Of a DNA stretch of 64,000 nucleotides, positions 44,801 to 52,394 are shown piece by piece. Location: the NCBI RefSeq assembly GCF_013294115.1, contig NZ_JABSNP010000002.1:1-64000 (forward strand). Reading direction: 5' to 3'. The stretch comes from Hymenobacter caeli. Lineage in GTDB: Bacteria; Bacteroidota; Bacteroidia; Cytophagales; Hymenobacteraceae. The number at the start of each line of letters is the position of its first letter. Within the stretch, counting starts at the first letter, position 1. The notes beneath the pieces are model-generated. The model saw only the letters and a program-made list of their open reading frames with translations, was not told where the DNA came from and made no database searches. The translations under genes and the position numbers were made by a program.

Positions 44801-45535
44801 ATGACCGAACTCGCCGCGCACCCCGACCTGATTCCCGCTTACGAGCCCCACCGCCTCGAGGCCCTGCGCCGGTACCAGGTGCTGAGCGTGCCGGGCCAGC
44901 AGCTCTTCAACGACCTGGTGGGCATCGTGGCCAAGCTCTTCGGCGTGCCCATTGCCCTGGTGTCGCTGGTGGAGGCCGAGGAGGTTGTGTTCGCCGGCAA
45001 CGTGGGCCTGCCCGGCCTCGAGCGGGTAGCGCGGCCCGACAGCCTGTGCTCGGTGGCCATCTTGCAGGACGGCGTGACGGTGTACGAAAACCTGCTGGCG
45101 CGCCCCTGCCACCTCACCAGCCCCGGCGCGGCGGCGGCGCTGAACCTGCAGTTCTACGCCGGCCAGCCCCTGCGCTCGGCCGACGGCTACCCCATCGGCA
45201 CGCTGTGCGTGATGGACCACGCCCCGCGCACGTTTTCGGCCGAAGAAAGCGTCCTGCTCGCCAGCCTCGGCGACGTGGCCACGGCCCTGCTCGACCTGCG
45301 CGTGGCCCTGGAAACCGACCCCGGCCTGGCCGCCGCCCTGCGCCAGCGCGTCGACGCCCGCATCGGCCAGTCGCTCACCCGCATCGACACGCTGGCCTCG
45401 CTCCAGCAGTGGGAAAGCGCGCCCGACACTGCGGCCGCCCTCGACTACCGCCGCTCCAGCCGCGAGGAGGCCACCCAGGTAGTGCGCGGCCTGCACACCG
45501 AGCTGCGCCAAACCCTGGCCGACCTGTCCCGCTAG
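44801..45535 (+). CDS. GAF domain protein
   Basis: 244 residues. The GAF domain spans about 15-165: LEALRRYQVLSVPGQQLFND, VPIALVSLVEAEEVVFAGN, the Cys-containing RPDSLCSVAILQDG, and QPLRSADGYPIGTLCVMDH. The C-terminal part is helical without a catalytic output domain. Small GAF-only proteins of this type occur next to two-component genes in Bacteroidota. The ligand is unknown. It diverges from the response regulator gene. Confidence 0.88.
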   Translation: MTELAAHPDLIPAYEPHRLEALRRYQVLSVPGQQLFNDLVGIVAKLFGVPIALVSLVEAEEVVFAGNVGLPGLERVARPDSLCSVAILQDGVTVYENLLARPCHLTSPGAAAALNLQFYAGQPLRSADGYPIGTLCVMDHAPRTFSAEESVLLASLGDVATALLDLRVALETDPGLAAALRQRVDARIGQSLTRIDTLASLQQWESAPDTAAALDYRRSSREEATQVVRGLHTELRQTLADLSR

Positions 45536-45555
45536 CGCCGGGGCCCCCGCCGCCG

Positions 45556-45563
45556 TACCTTTG
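45556..45563 (+). promoter_or_regulatory. promoter of the SAM-riboswitch/permease transcript
   Basis: TACCTTTG, exact -7 consensus, 30 bases before the first P1 base of the riboswitch. No TTG element was recognised upstream. Confidence 0.6.
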
Positions 45564-45592
45564 CCCGGCAACGCCGCGGTGCGCCGCGGGTT

Positions 45593-45688
45593 GTTTTTAT
45601 AAAGAGGCGCCGAGAGACAGGCTCGTGGACGCGCCGGCAACCCCCCGCCCTTGGCGGGCCCGGTGCCAAGGCCTGGTTCGATAAAAAC
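45593..45688 (+). ncRNA. SAM-I riboswitch (S-box)
   Basis: P1 gtttttat (45593-45600) pairs perfectly with ataaaaac (45681-45688). Next comes aaagag; P2 ggcgc/gcgcc (45605-45609/45631-45635) encloses gagagacaggctc, which aligns with the SAM-I core gagggacuggccc at equal length. The change G-C to A-T in its small helix is compensatory. The invariant ccggcaacc (45634-45642), a P3 hairpin cccgcc-ctt-ggcggg, and ggtgccaa (45662-45669) follow. The next plus-strand gene is the APC permease at 45928. Confidence 0.92.
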
Positions 45689-45927
45689 GCGCTGCCGTGC
45701 TGTACTCCTCCCTTTTGTTGCCCCTTTTGCCGGCCGTAGCCGGCCGCCGCCCCGTGCCCACCGGCCGCTGTTGTCGCGCTGGGCACCGGGCCGGGTAGGG
45801 GCCCCAGCCGGCGGCGGGCCGGCTTTGCATTAATCTTTTTTTATGGGGAGTGGTTGGAACGGGCCCCCGGGGCCCCGGCGGCCACCTTGTTTACCGCCCG
45901 GCCCGCGCCGGGCCCCGAGTTGTAGTT
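45689..45927 (+). other. leader between the riboswitch and the permease
   Basis: 239 bases. It contains GC-rich complementary segments (ccggccgccgcc and ggcggcgggccgg) and a T7 run at about 45835-45841 after agccggcggcgggccggct. These could form the expression platform, but I cannot draw a clear terminator/antiterminator pair. In-frame ATG at 45850 is less likely than 45928. Confidence 0.45.
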
Positions 45928-47391
45928 ATGCTGAAAAAATCACTGGCCCTGTTGCAGCGCGAAGCGGCCGAAACCGGGGGCAACACCCTCAAGCGCACCC
46001 TCAACGGCTTCAGCCTCATTGCCATCGGCATCGGCGTCATCATCGGGGCGGGCCTGTTTTCGCTCACCGGCATCGCCGCGGCCAACAACGCGGGGCCCGC
46101 CGTCACGCTCTCCTTCGTGGTGGCGGCCGTGGGCTGCGCCTTCTCGGCGCTGTGCTACGCCGAGTTTGCCGCCCTAGTGCCCGTGTCGGGCTCGGCCTAC
46201 ACCTACTCTTACGCCACCATGGGCGAGCTGTTCGCCTGGATTATCGGCTGGGACCTGGTGCTGGAGTACTCGGTGGGGGCCGCCACGGTGGCCATCAGCT
46301 GGTCGCAGTACCTCATCAAGTTCCTGGGCAAGTACGGCCTGCACCTGCCGGCCCAGCTGGTGATGTCGCCCTTCGAGTCGGCGAAGCTGGCCGACGGCTC
46401 CTCGGTGACGGGCTACGTGAACGTGCCGGCCATGCTGGTGGTGCTGGCCATCACGGCCATCGTCACGCGGGGCACGAAAGGCTCCGCCTGGTTCAACGCC
46501 CTGGTGGTGGCCCTGAAGGTGGCCGTGGTGCTGGTATTCATCGCCCTGGGCTGGCGCTACATCGACCCCGCCAACTACCAGCCCTACATCCCGGCCAACA
46601 CCGGCAAGTTTGGCGAGTTCGGCCTGAGCGGCATTCTGCGCGGCGCGGGCGTCATTTTCTTCGTCTTCATCGGCTTCGATATCGTGGCCACCATGGCCCA
46701 GGAAACCAAGAATCCGCAGCGCAACATGCCCATCGGTATCCTCGGCTCGCTGGCGGTGTGCACGGTGCTGTTCGTACTCTTCGGCCACGTCCTCACCGGC
46801 TTAGCTAATTACACCGAGTTCAAGAACAGCGCCGCCCCGGTGGCCATCGCCATCGAAAAAACGCCCTACGCCTGGCTCAGCTCGGCCGTGATCCTGGCCA
46901 TCCTCATCGGCTACACGTCGGTTATTCTGGTCGATTTGCTCGGGCAATCGCGGGTGTTTTTCTCGATGTCGCGCGACGGGTTGTTACCAGCGGTGTTCTC
47001 CCGGCTGCACCCCACCTTCAACACCCCGTTCCAGTCGAGCCTGCTGCTGGGCTCGTTCATTGCCGTGTTCGCGGGCTTCGTGCCCATCAGCGTGGTGGGC
47101 GAAATGACGAGCATCGGCACGCTGCTGGCCTTCGTGATGGTGTGCCTGGGCGTGATGATCATGCGCCGCACCAACCCCGACGCGCCCCGCAGCTTCCGCA
47201 CGCCGTGGGTGCCGGTGGTGCCCATCCTGGGCATCGTGGTGTGCCTGGTGATGATGGCCTCGCTGCCCTGGGAAACCTGGCTGCGCCTGTTCGTGTGGCT
47301 GGCCATCGGCCTGGCCATCTACTACGGCTACGGCAAGAAACACAGCAAGCTGCGCCAGGCCCAGGCGCGCGGCGACGCCGACACAGCTTAA
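45928..47391 (+). CDS. APC-family amino acid permease, probable methionine-related transporter
   Basis: 487 residues from ATG 45928 (MLKKSLALLQREAAETGGNT). About 12 membrane helices. The first has the APC signature IGIGVIIGAGLFSLTG; AALVPVSGSAYTYSYATMGE is the conserved helix 3 region, and FIGFDIVATMAQETKNPQRN the helix 8 region. The overall pattern is that of cationic/YfnA-like APC carriers. Because a SAM-I riboswitch precedes it, the cargo is probably methionine, S-methylmethionine or a related compound. That assignment comes from regulation, not from substrate-site residues. Confidence 0.9.
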   Translation: MLKKSLALLQREAAETGGNTLKRTLNGFSLIAIGIGVIIGAGLFSLTGIAAANNAGPAVTLSFVVAAVGCAFSALCYAEFAALVPVSGSAYTYSYATMGELFAWIIGWDLVLEYSVGAATVAISWSQYLIKFLGKYGLHLPAQLVMSPFESAKLADGSSVTGYVNVPAMLVVLAITAIVTRGTKGSAWFNALVVALKVAVVLVFIALGWRYIDPANYQPYIPANTGKFGEFGLSGILRGAGVIFFVFIGFDIVATMAQETKNPQRNMPIGILGSLAVCTVLFVLFGHVLTGLANYTEFKNSAAPVAIAIEKTPYAWLSSAVILAILIGYTSVILVDLLGQSRVFFSMSRDGLLPAVFSRLHPTFNTPFQSSLLLGSFIAVFAGFVPISVVGEMTSIGTLLAFVMVCLGVMIMRRTNPDAPRSFRTPWVPVVPILGIVVCLVMMASLPWETWLRLFVWLAIGLAIYYGYGKKHSKLRQAQARGDADTA

Positions 47392-47419
47392 CGCGCGCAG
47401 GGCCCCGGCAACGGCCCGC

Positions 47420-47857
47420 TTACTTGAGGTGCTGCAGCTGCTCGCGCAGCCACGCCTTGGCCGTGGCCAGCGTGTGGTGCTGGCTGGGGTCGATGGCGTA
47501 GGCGTCGGCCTTGGTCGCATTTTCGGTGTACGTGCCCACTGAAATCTGCCCAAACACGGTTTCGGGCACCACAAAGCTGACGTGGTGGATGCCCGCGGCG
47601 GCGGCCCGCCGGTTCCAGTCGTCCTTCAGCCACTGCTGCGTTTCGGCCCGCACGGCGCCCACCAGGCGGGTGTCGGCCAGCCAGCCCAGGGGCTTGATTT
47701 GGCGGGCTTTGGCCTGGTACAGGGCCAGGCCGCGGTCCATCAACGAGCGGAATTCGGCGCTGGTGGCGAAGCTGTGCCACTGCACAATCAGGCAGGGCAC
47801 TTCGGGGGCAAACAGCATGGAGCCATAGGGCTCGGCAATGAGAACGACATCGGACAT
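47420..47857 (-). CDS. STAS/SpoIIAA-like hypothetical protein
   Basis: 145 residues from ATG 47857 (MSDVVLIAEPYGSMLFAPEV). The upstream in-frame extension to 48025 is unlike the rest. The pattern of a conserved Trp-containing strand (VQWHSFATSAEFRSLMDRGL), then LGWLADTRLVGAV, WLKDDWNRRAAAAGIHHVSF and VFGQISVGTYTE resembles STAS/SpoIIAA-like proteins seen in Bacteroidota. No enzymatic motif. It is convergent with the permease, 28 bases apart. Confidence 0.6.
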   Translation of the reverse strand: MSDVVLIAEPYGSMLFAPEVPCLIVQWHSFATSAEFRSLMDRGLALYQAKARQIKPLGWLADTRLVGAVRAETQQWLKDDWNRRAAAAGIHHVSFVVPETVFGQISVGTYTENATKADAYAIDPSQHHTLATAKAWLREQLQHLK

Positions 47858-48033
47858 GGGGGCAACCGCGGCGGGCCATCGGCAAAAAATGCTGCCGTAG
47901 AGACCCCAAAGGCGCATACGGCCCACCGCCCAAAATGTGACGCGGGGCCCGCCAACGCCCCCAAAAACCCGGCGGGCGTAGCGGTTCTGGTCGGCCAGCC
48001 GCGAAGCGCAGCGGGCGGGGCTCACCGAAATAA

Positions 48034-48209
48034 ATGCGAGGTTCCGTGACGTGCTGTGGGGCGCGGGCCAGTGCTTCAGGCCCCTTCCTTGCGCCTTTCT
48101 CCGCCGTCCTGCATGGAAATGCCGGTGCCCAAAACGCCCGCCGCTGCCAACCGCGCTGCCCCGGCCTGCCCCACGTTAGGGCGGGAGCTGGGGCATCCTG
48201 GGGTGGCAG
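48034..48209 (+). pseudogene. decayed duplicate of the CPBP protease 5' end
   Basis: From ATG 48113: MEMPVPKTPAAANRAAPACP then TLGRELGHPG. This parallels the start of the CPBP gene at 48792 (MELLVPETPAAASRPAPAYP then TLGESWGILG). Similarity also covers about 80 upstream bases (aaataaatgcg..., gggccccttc...). After about 48209 the copy breaks off at the 3' end of the YjbQ gene. It has no remaining function that I can see. Confidence 0.75.
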
Positions 48210-48213
48210 TTGC

Positions 48214-48633
48214 TCACTCGCCCATTAGCGTGAGGACCAACGAGCGGCGGCCGCCGTGGTCGCGGTGCTCGCCCAGGTAAATGCCTTGCCAGGTGCCCAG
48301 GGCCGGGGCCCCGTTCGCGACGGGGATGCTGACGCTGCTGCCCAGCAGCGCGGCTTTCAGGTGGGCCGGCATGTCGTCGGGGCCCTCCGCGTTGTGCCGG
48401 AAATAAGGCGCGTTTTCGGGGGCCGTGCGGTTAAAGAATTGCTCGAAGTCGTGGCGTACCGTGGGGTCGGCGTTTTCGTTGAGGCACAGGCTGGCCGACG
48501 TGTGTTGGATGAACACGTGCAGCAGGCCGGCCCGCACCTGCCGGAGCTCGGGCAGTTCATCCAACACGTAATCGGTGATGAGGTGGAAGCCCCGGCGCAG
48601 GGCCGGCAGCCGCAACTGTTTCTGAACAACCAT
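48214..48633 (-). CDS. YjbQ/UPF0047 family protein
   Basis: 139 residues from ATG 48633 (MVVQKQLRLPALRRGFHLIT). Motifs: VFIQHTSASLCLNENADP (about 39-56), DFEQFF, and GTWQGIYLGEHRDHGGRR near the C-terminus with conserved His and Glu. UPF0047 members have thiamine-phosphate-synthase-like activity in vitro; the physiological role is unclear. It lies between the decayed duplicate and the intact CPBP gene. Confidence 0.92.
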   Translation of the reverse strand: MVVQKQLRLPALRRGFHLITDYVLDELPELRQVRAGLLHVFIQHTSASLCLNENADPTVRHDFEQFFNRTAPENAPYFRHNAEGPDDMPAHLKAALLGSSVSIPVANGAPALGTWQGIYLGEHRDHGGRRSLVLTLMGE

Positions 48634-48791
48634 GGGCAGCGGTGGAGGTGAGGGTGGGCATACGCGGCCCCGCCCCGCGGGTAGGGGAGGGCGGAGCCGG
48701 CCGCCAAAATAAATGCGGCGCGAGCCGTAGTTCCTGGCGCGCCGGCTGGGTAGCTTTGGGCCCCTTCTTTCTGCCCAATTCACTGCCCCGC

Positions 48792-49673
48792 GTGGAATTA
48801 CTCGTACCCGAAACGCCGGCCGCGGCCAGCCGCCCCGCCCCGGCCTACCCCACGCTGGGCGAAAGCTGGGGCATTCTGGGGTGGTACCTGCTGGTTACGC
48901 TGGTGGTGGGAGTGCCGCTTTACTTGATACTAGAAAAAGCATTTGCCTGGCCTTTGGGCGTCGTAACGATTTTGCTGACAGTAGGGACCAACCTGGCCCT
49001 GCTAGGGTTTTTGCGGTGGCGGGCCGGTAAGCGCTGGCTGCCTCTGCAATTGAAAGGGCAGGCGCGGCCCGGCCTATACGCCGCCCTGCCGGTACTGGTA
49101 CTGGCTGCGGCCGTGGTGCTCTCGCTGCTGGGCTTCCTGCATCTGCCCAATTGGATGGACAGCATTTTTCAAAAAATGATGAAAAACCCGGCCAGTGCCT
49201 TGGTAGCGGTGGCCGTTGCCGCGCCCGTGCTGGAAGAAGCGTTGTTCCGGGGCGTAATACTGCAAGGCTTGTTGCGAACCCGCCGGCCCTGGGTGGCCAT
49301 CGGGCAATCGGCCCTGTTGTTTGGCTTGGTGCATTTCAACCCGGCGCAAAGCGTGTTTGCCTTTCTGCTTGGCCTATTACTGGGCTGGCTGTACTACCGC
49401 ACCCAGTCGCTGGGCGTGTGCATGGCGGTGCACGCGCTCAACAATTCCTTAACGTTCGTTATCGTGCGCTGGGCCCCGACGGCCTGGCAAAAGGACTTAC
49501 CGTTGGAAATGTTCGGTTCGGCCTGGGCTTACGTGGGGGCCGTAGTCCTGGCCGCGCTGGTGCTGGCCGTGGTGCTGTGGCGGGTGCAGCGCACAACTGC
49601 GCCCCCGGTTTGGGCCCCCAGCGCGGTGGCCGCCGATGCAGCCCCGGCGGCTTGGGAAGCAGCGGCAGCGTAG
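48792..49673 (+). CDS. CPBP family intramembrane glutamic protease
   Basis: 293 residues from GTG 48792. The decayed duplicate has ATG at the matching position, which supports this start. About 8 membrane segments. CPBP motif 1 EEALFRGVILQGLL (about 147), motif 2 FGLVHFNP (about 177) and motif 3 AVHALNNSLTF. These carry the catalytic glutamate pair, the arginine and the histidines. Relatives include Rce1-like and Abi proteins. The substrate is unknown. Confidence 0.9.
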   Translation: MELLVPETPAAASRPAPAYPTLGESWGILGWYLLVTLVVGVPLYLILEKAFAWPLGVVTILLTVGTNLALLGFLRWRAGKRWLPLQLKGQARPGLYAALPVLVLAAAVVLSLLGFLHLPNWMDSIFQKMMKNPASALVAVAVAAPVLEEALFRGVILQGLLRTRRPWVAIGQSALLFGLVHFNPAQSVFAFLLGLLLGWLYYRTQSLGVCMAVHALNNSLTFVIVRWAPTAWQKDLPLEMFGSAWAYVGAVVLAALVLAVVLWRVQRTTAPPVWAPSAVAADAAPAAWEAAAA

Positions 49674-49730
49674 GGCCCCCGCGGCGGCGGGCAACTGCAC
49701 GGGGCCCTAAACGCCGACCTTTTCCGCGGT

Positions 49731-49738
49731 TACCTTTG
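49731..49738 (+). promoter_or_regulatory. topB promoter -7 box
   Basis: TACCTTTG, exact consensus, 53 bases before the GTG start of topoisomerase III. Confidence 0.6.
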
Positions 49739-49791
49739 TTGATTATTCGCGCCGAAAACCTAGCGCAATCCACGAAAAACGCCGAAAATCC

Positions 49792-52365
49792 GTGATAGTC
49801 TGCATTGCCGAAAAGCCCAGCGTGGCCCGCGAAATTGCCACCGTGCTGGGTGCCACCCGCCGCATGGACGGCTACATGGAAGGCAACGGCTACCAGGTGA
49901 CCTGGACCTTCGGCCACTTCTGCCAGCTCAAGGAGCCCGACGACTACGACCCGCAGTGGAAGCGCTGGAGCCTGCACAGCCTGCCGATGGTGCCGGAGAG
50001 CTTCGGCATCAAGCTCATGCGGCGCGACGAGGGCGTGGTGAAGCAGTTCCACACCATCAAGCGGCTAATTGACGAGGCGACGGAGGTCATCAACTGCGGC
50101 GATGCCGGGCAGGAAGGGGAGGTGATTCAGCGCTGGGTGCTGATGGAGGCCAAGTGCCGCAAACCGGTGAAGCGGCTCTGGATTTCGTCGCTCACCGAGG
50201 AAGCCATTCGGCAGGGGTTCAACAACTTGCGTGACGGCAAAGAGTTCGATAAGCTGTACCAGGCCGGCAAGAGCCGCGCCGTGGGCGACTGGCTGCTGGG
50301 CCTGAACGCCACGCGCCTGTTCACGCTGAAATACACCACTTACCAGGACAAGCAGCTGCTGAGCATCGGGCGGGTGCAGACGCCCACGCTGGCCCTGCTG
50401 GTGGCCCGCCACCACGAAATCCAGAACTTCAAGCCCGAGCCCTACTGGGTGCTGCGGACCGAGTACCGGGGCACGATGTTCGCCCACATTGCCCCGCCCA
50501 AGCAGGCCAAGGCTGCCGAAGACGCGCCCGATGAGAAGGAGCGCCTGAAGGCTCTGGGCTACTTCGTGACCGAGAAGGAAGCCAACGAGGCCCTGGAAGC
50601 CGTGCGCCCCGCCCCGCTGACGATTACCGACGTGGAGATTAAAAAAGGCCGCGAGTCGCCGCCGCGCCTCTTCGACCTGACCTCGCTGCAAGTGCAGTGC
50701 AATAACCAGTTAGGGCTTTCGGCCGAGGACACGCTGAAGCTGGTGCAAGCCCTGTACGAGAAGAAAGCGGTGAGTTACCCGCGGGTGGACACCACGTTTC
50801 TGCCCGATGACCAGTACCCGAAAATCCCGGGCATTCTGCGCGGCCTGGCCTACCCCACGCTCACGGCCCCGCTGCTGGCGGGCAAGATTCCGAAGACCGG
50901 CAAGGTGTTCAACAACAACAAGGTAACCGACCACCACGCCATCATCCCAACCGGGGCGGCGGGCCCCGGCGGCGGGCTGGAGAGCAGCGTGTACGACATC
51001 ATCGCCCGCCGCTTCATTGCCGCCTTCTACCCCGACTGCGAGGTGAGCAACACCACCGTGCTGGCCGAGGCCGCCGAGCGCCCGTTCCGGGTGCGCGGCC
51101 GCCAGATCCTCAGCCCCGGCTGGCGCGTGGTGTACGGCGACCCCGCCCAGCAGGCGGCCCCCAAGCCCGCCCCAAGCACCAACACCCAAGCACCGGGCAC
51201 AACAGACGACGACGATGTGGTGAGCACCGTGCTGCCGGCCTTCGTGAAGGGCGAAAGTGGGCCCCACGCGCCGCGCCTCGACAGCAAAACCACCCAGCCG
51301 CCCAAGGACTACACCGAGGCCAGCCTGCTGCGCGGCATGGAAACCGCCGGCCGCAACATCGACGACGAGGAGCTGCGCCAGGCGATGAAGGAGAACGGCA
51401 TCGGCCGCCCCAGCACCCGCGCCGCCATCATCGAAACGCTGTTCAAGCGCAACTACATCCGGCGCGAGAAAAAGCGCCTCCTGCCCACGCCCACCGGGGT
51501 GGAGCTCATCGGCCTCATCCGCAACCCGACCCTGAAATCGGCGGAGCTGACCGGGCAGTGGGAGCACAAGCTGCGCCAGATTGAGCGCGGCGAGCTGACG
51601 AGCGAGCAGTTCCTGGGCGAGCTCACGGGCCTGGTGCGCGAGATGGTGCAGGAGGTGAAAACCGACAGCAGCGGCCGCGCCGTGACCAGTGGCAGCGCTG
51701 AGAATTTAGCTGTTGGCTCCAAGCTGTTGGCTGGTGGCTCTAAATCGTCAGCTGTTAGCTCCGGCCAGGAAAAGCAAAAAGCTAACAGCCAGCAGCTAGT
51801 AGCTAACAGCTTAGGAAATTGTCCGGCCTGCCAAACCGGCCACGTCCTGCGCGGCAAAACCGCTTTCGGCTGCGCCCGCTTCCGCGAGGGCTGCGTCTTC
51901 CGGTTGCCCACGGAAATGCAGGGCAAGAAGTTCAGCGACCCGCAAATCAAGGCGCTGCTGGCCAAGGGCCGCACCCCGCTGATGAAGGGCTTCGTGGGGC
52001 CCGACGGGCAGAAGTTCGACGCCGCCCTGGGCCTTGATGCTCAGCACCGGCCGGTGCTGCTGCCCGCCGCCGAAAGCAAGCCTACCACCGCCACCGACCC
52101 CGGCCAGATTCCGTGCCCGGTGTGCAAGCTCGGCACCATGCTGCGCGGCAGCAGCGCCTACGGCTGCTCGCGCTTCCGCGAGGATTGCCAGTTCCGCGTG
52201 CCCTTCGCCTGGGGCGGCAAGGAGCTGACCGACACGCAGCTAAAGCAGCTGCTGCGCCGCGGCGAAACGGGCGTCATCAAGGGCTTCGTGTCGGCCAAAA
52301 CCGGCAAGAAATACGACGCGGCCCTGAAGGTGGACGAGGGCCGCGTGGTGCCGGTGTTTGGGTAG
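49792..52365 (+). CDS. topB: DNA topoisomerase III with duplicated zinc-binding C-terminal domain
   Basis: 857 residues from GTG 49792 (MIVCIAEKPSVAREIATVLG, Toprim N-terminus). CGDAGQEGEVIQRW is the Toprim acidic motif. SIGRVQTPTLALLVARH precedes the catalytic region; the nucleophile is the tyrosine in AVSYPRVDTTFLP (about 329). Two similar about 80-residue C-terminal domains begin CPACQTGHVLRGKTAFGC and CPVCKLGTMLRGSSAYGC. Between catalytic core and first zinc domain lies an unusual linker (about 639-674) derived from a repeat element. Relaxes and decatenates DNA. Confidence 0.94.
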   Translation: MIVCIAEKPSVAREIATVLGATRRMDGYMEGNGYQVTWTFGHFCQLKEPDDYDPQWKRWSLHSLPMVPESFGIKLMRRDEGVVKQFHTIKRLIDEATEVINCGDAGQEGEVIQRWVLMEAKCRKPVKRLWISSLTEEAIRQGFNNLRDGKEFDKLYQAGKSRAVGDWLLGLNATRLFTLKYTTYQDKQLLSIGRVQTPTLALLVARHHEIQNFKPEPYWVLRTEYRGTMFAHIAPPKQAKAAEDAPDEKERLKALGYFVTEKEANEALEAVRPAPLTITDVEIKKGRESPPRLFDLTSLQVQCNNQLGLSAEDTLKLVQALYEKKAVSYPRVDTTFLPDDQYPKIPGILRGLAYPTLTAPLLAGKIPKTGKVFNNNKVTDHHAIIPTGAAGPGGGLESSVYDIIARRFIAAFYPDCEVSNTTVLAEAAERPFRVRGRQILSPGWRVVYGDPAQQAAPKPAPSTNTQAPGTTDDDDVVSTVLPAFVKGESGPHAPRLDSKTTQPPKDYTEASLLRGMETAGRNIDDEELRQAMKENGIGRPSTRAAIIETLFKRNYIRREKKRLLPTPTGVELIGLIRNPTLKSAELTGQWEHKLRQIERGELTSEQFLGELTGLVREMVQEVKTDSSGRAVTSGSAENLAVGSKLLAGGSKSSAVSSGQEKQKANSQQLVANSLGNCPACQTGHVLRGKTAFGCARFREGCVFRLPTEMQGKKFSDPQIKALLAKGRTPLMKGFVGPDGQKFDAALGLDAQHRPVLLPAAESKPTTATDPGQIPCPVCKLGTMLRGSSAYGCSRFREDCQFRVPFAWGGKELTDTQLKQLLRRGETGVIKGFVSAKTGKKYDAALKVDEGRVVPVFG
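51707..51814. repeat. 'ggctgttagct' repeat cluster translated inside topB
   Basis: Plus-strand copies agctgttggct, aagctgttggct and cagctgttagct are followed by complementary agctaacagcc and tagctaacagct, making a palindromic array. In the topB frame it reads NLAVGSKLLAGGSK and KANSQQLVANSLG without stops. Same unit as at 1611-1645. Its AT-rich codons contrast with the surrounding GC-rich gene. Confidence 0.85.
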
Positions 52366-52394
52366 GGGTGGGGCGCTGGTTTTAGGGCCCCGGG

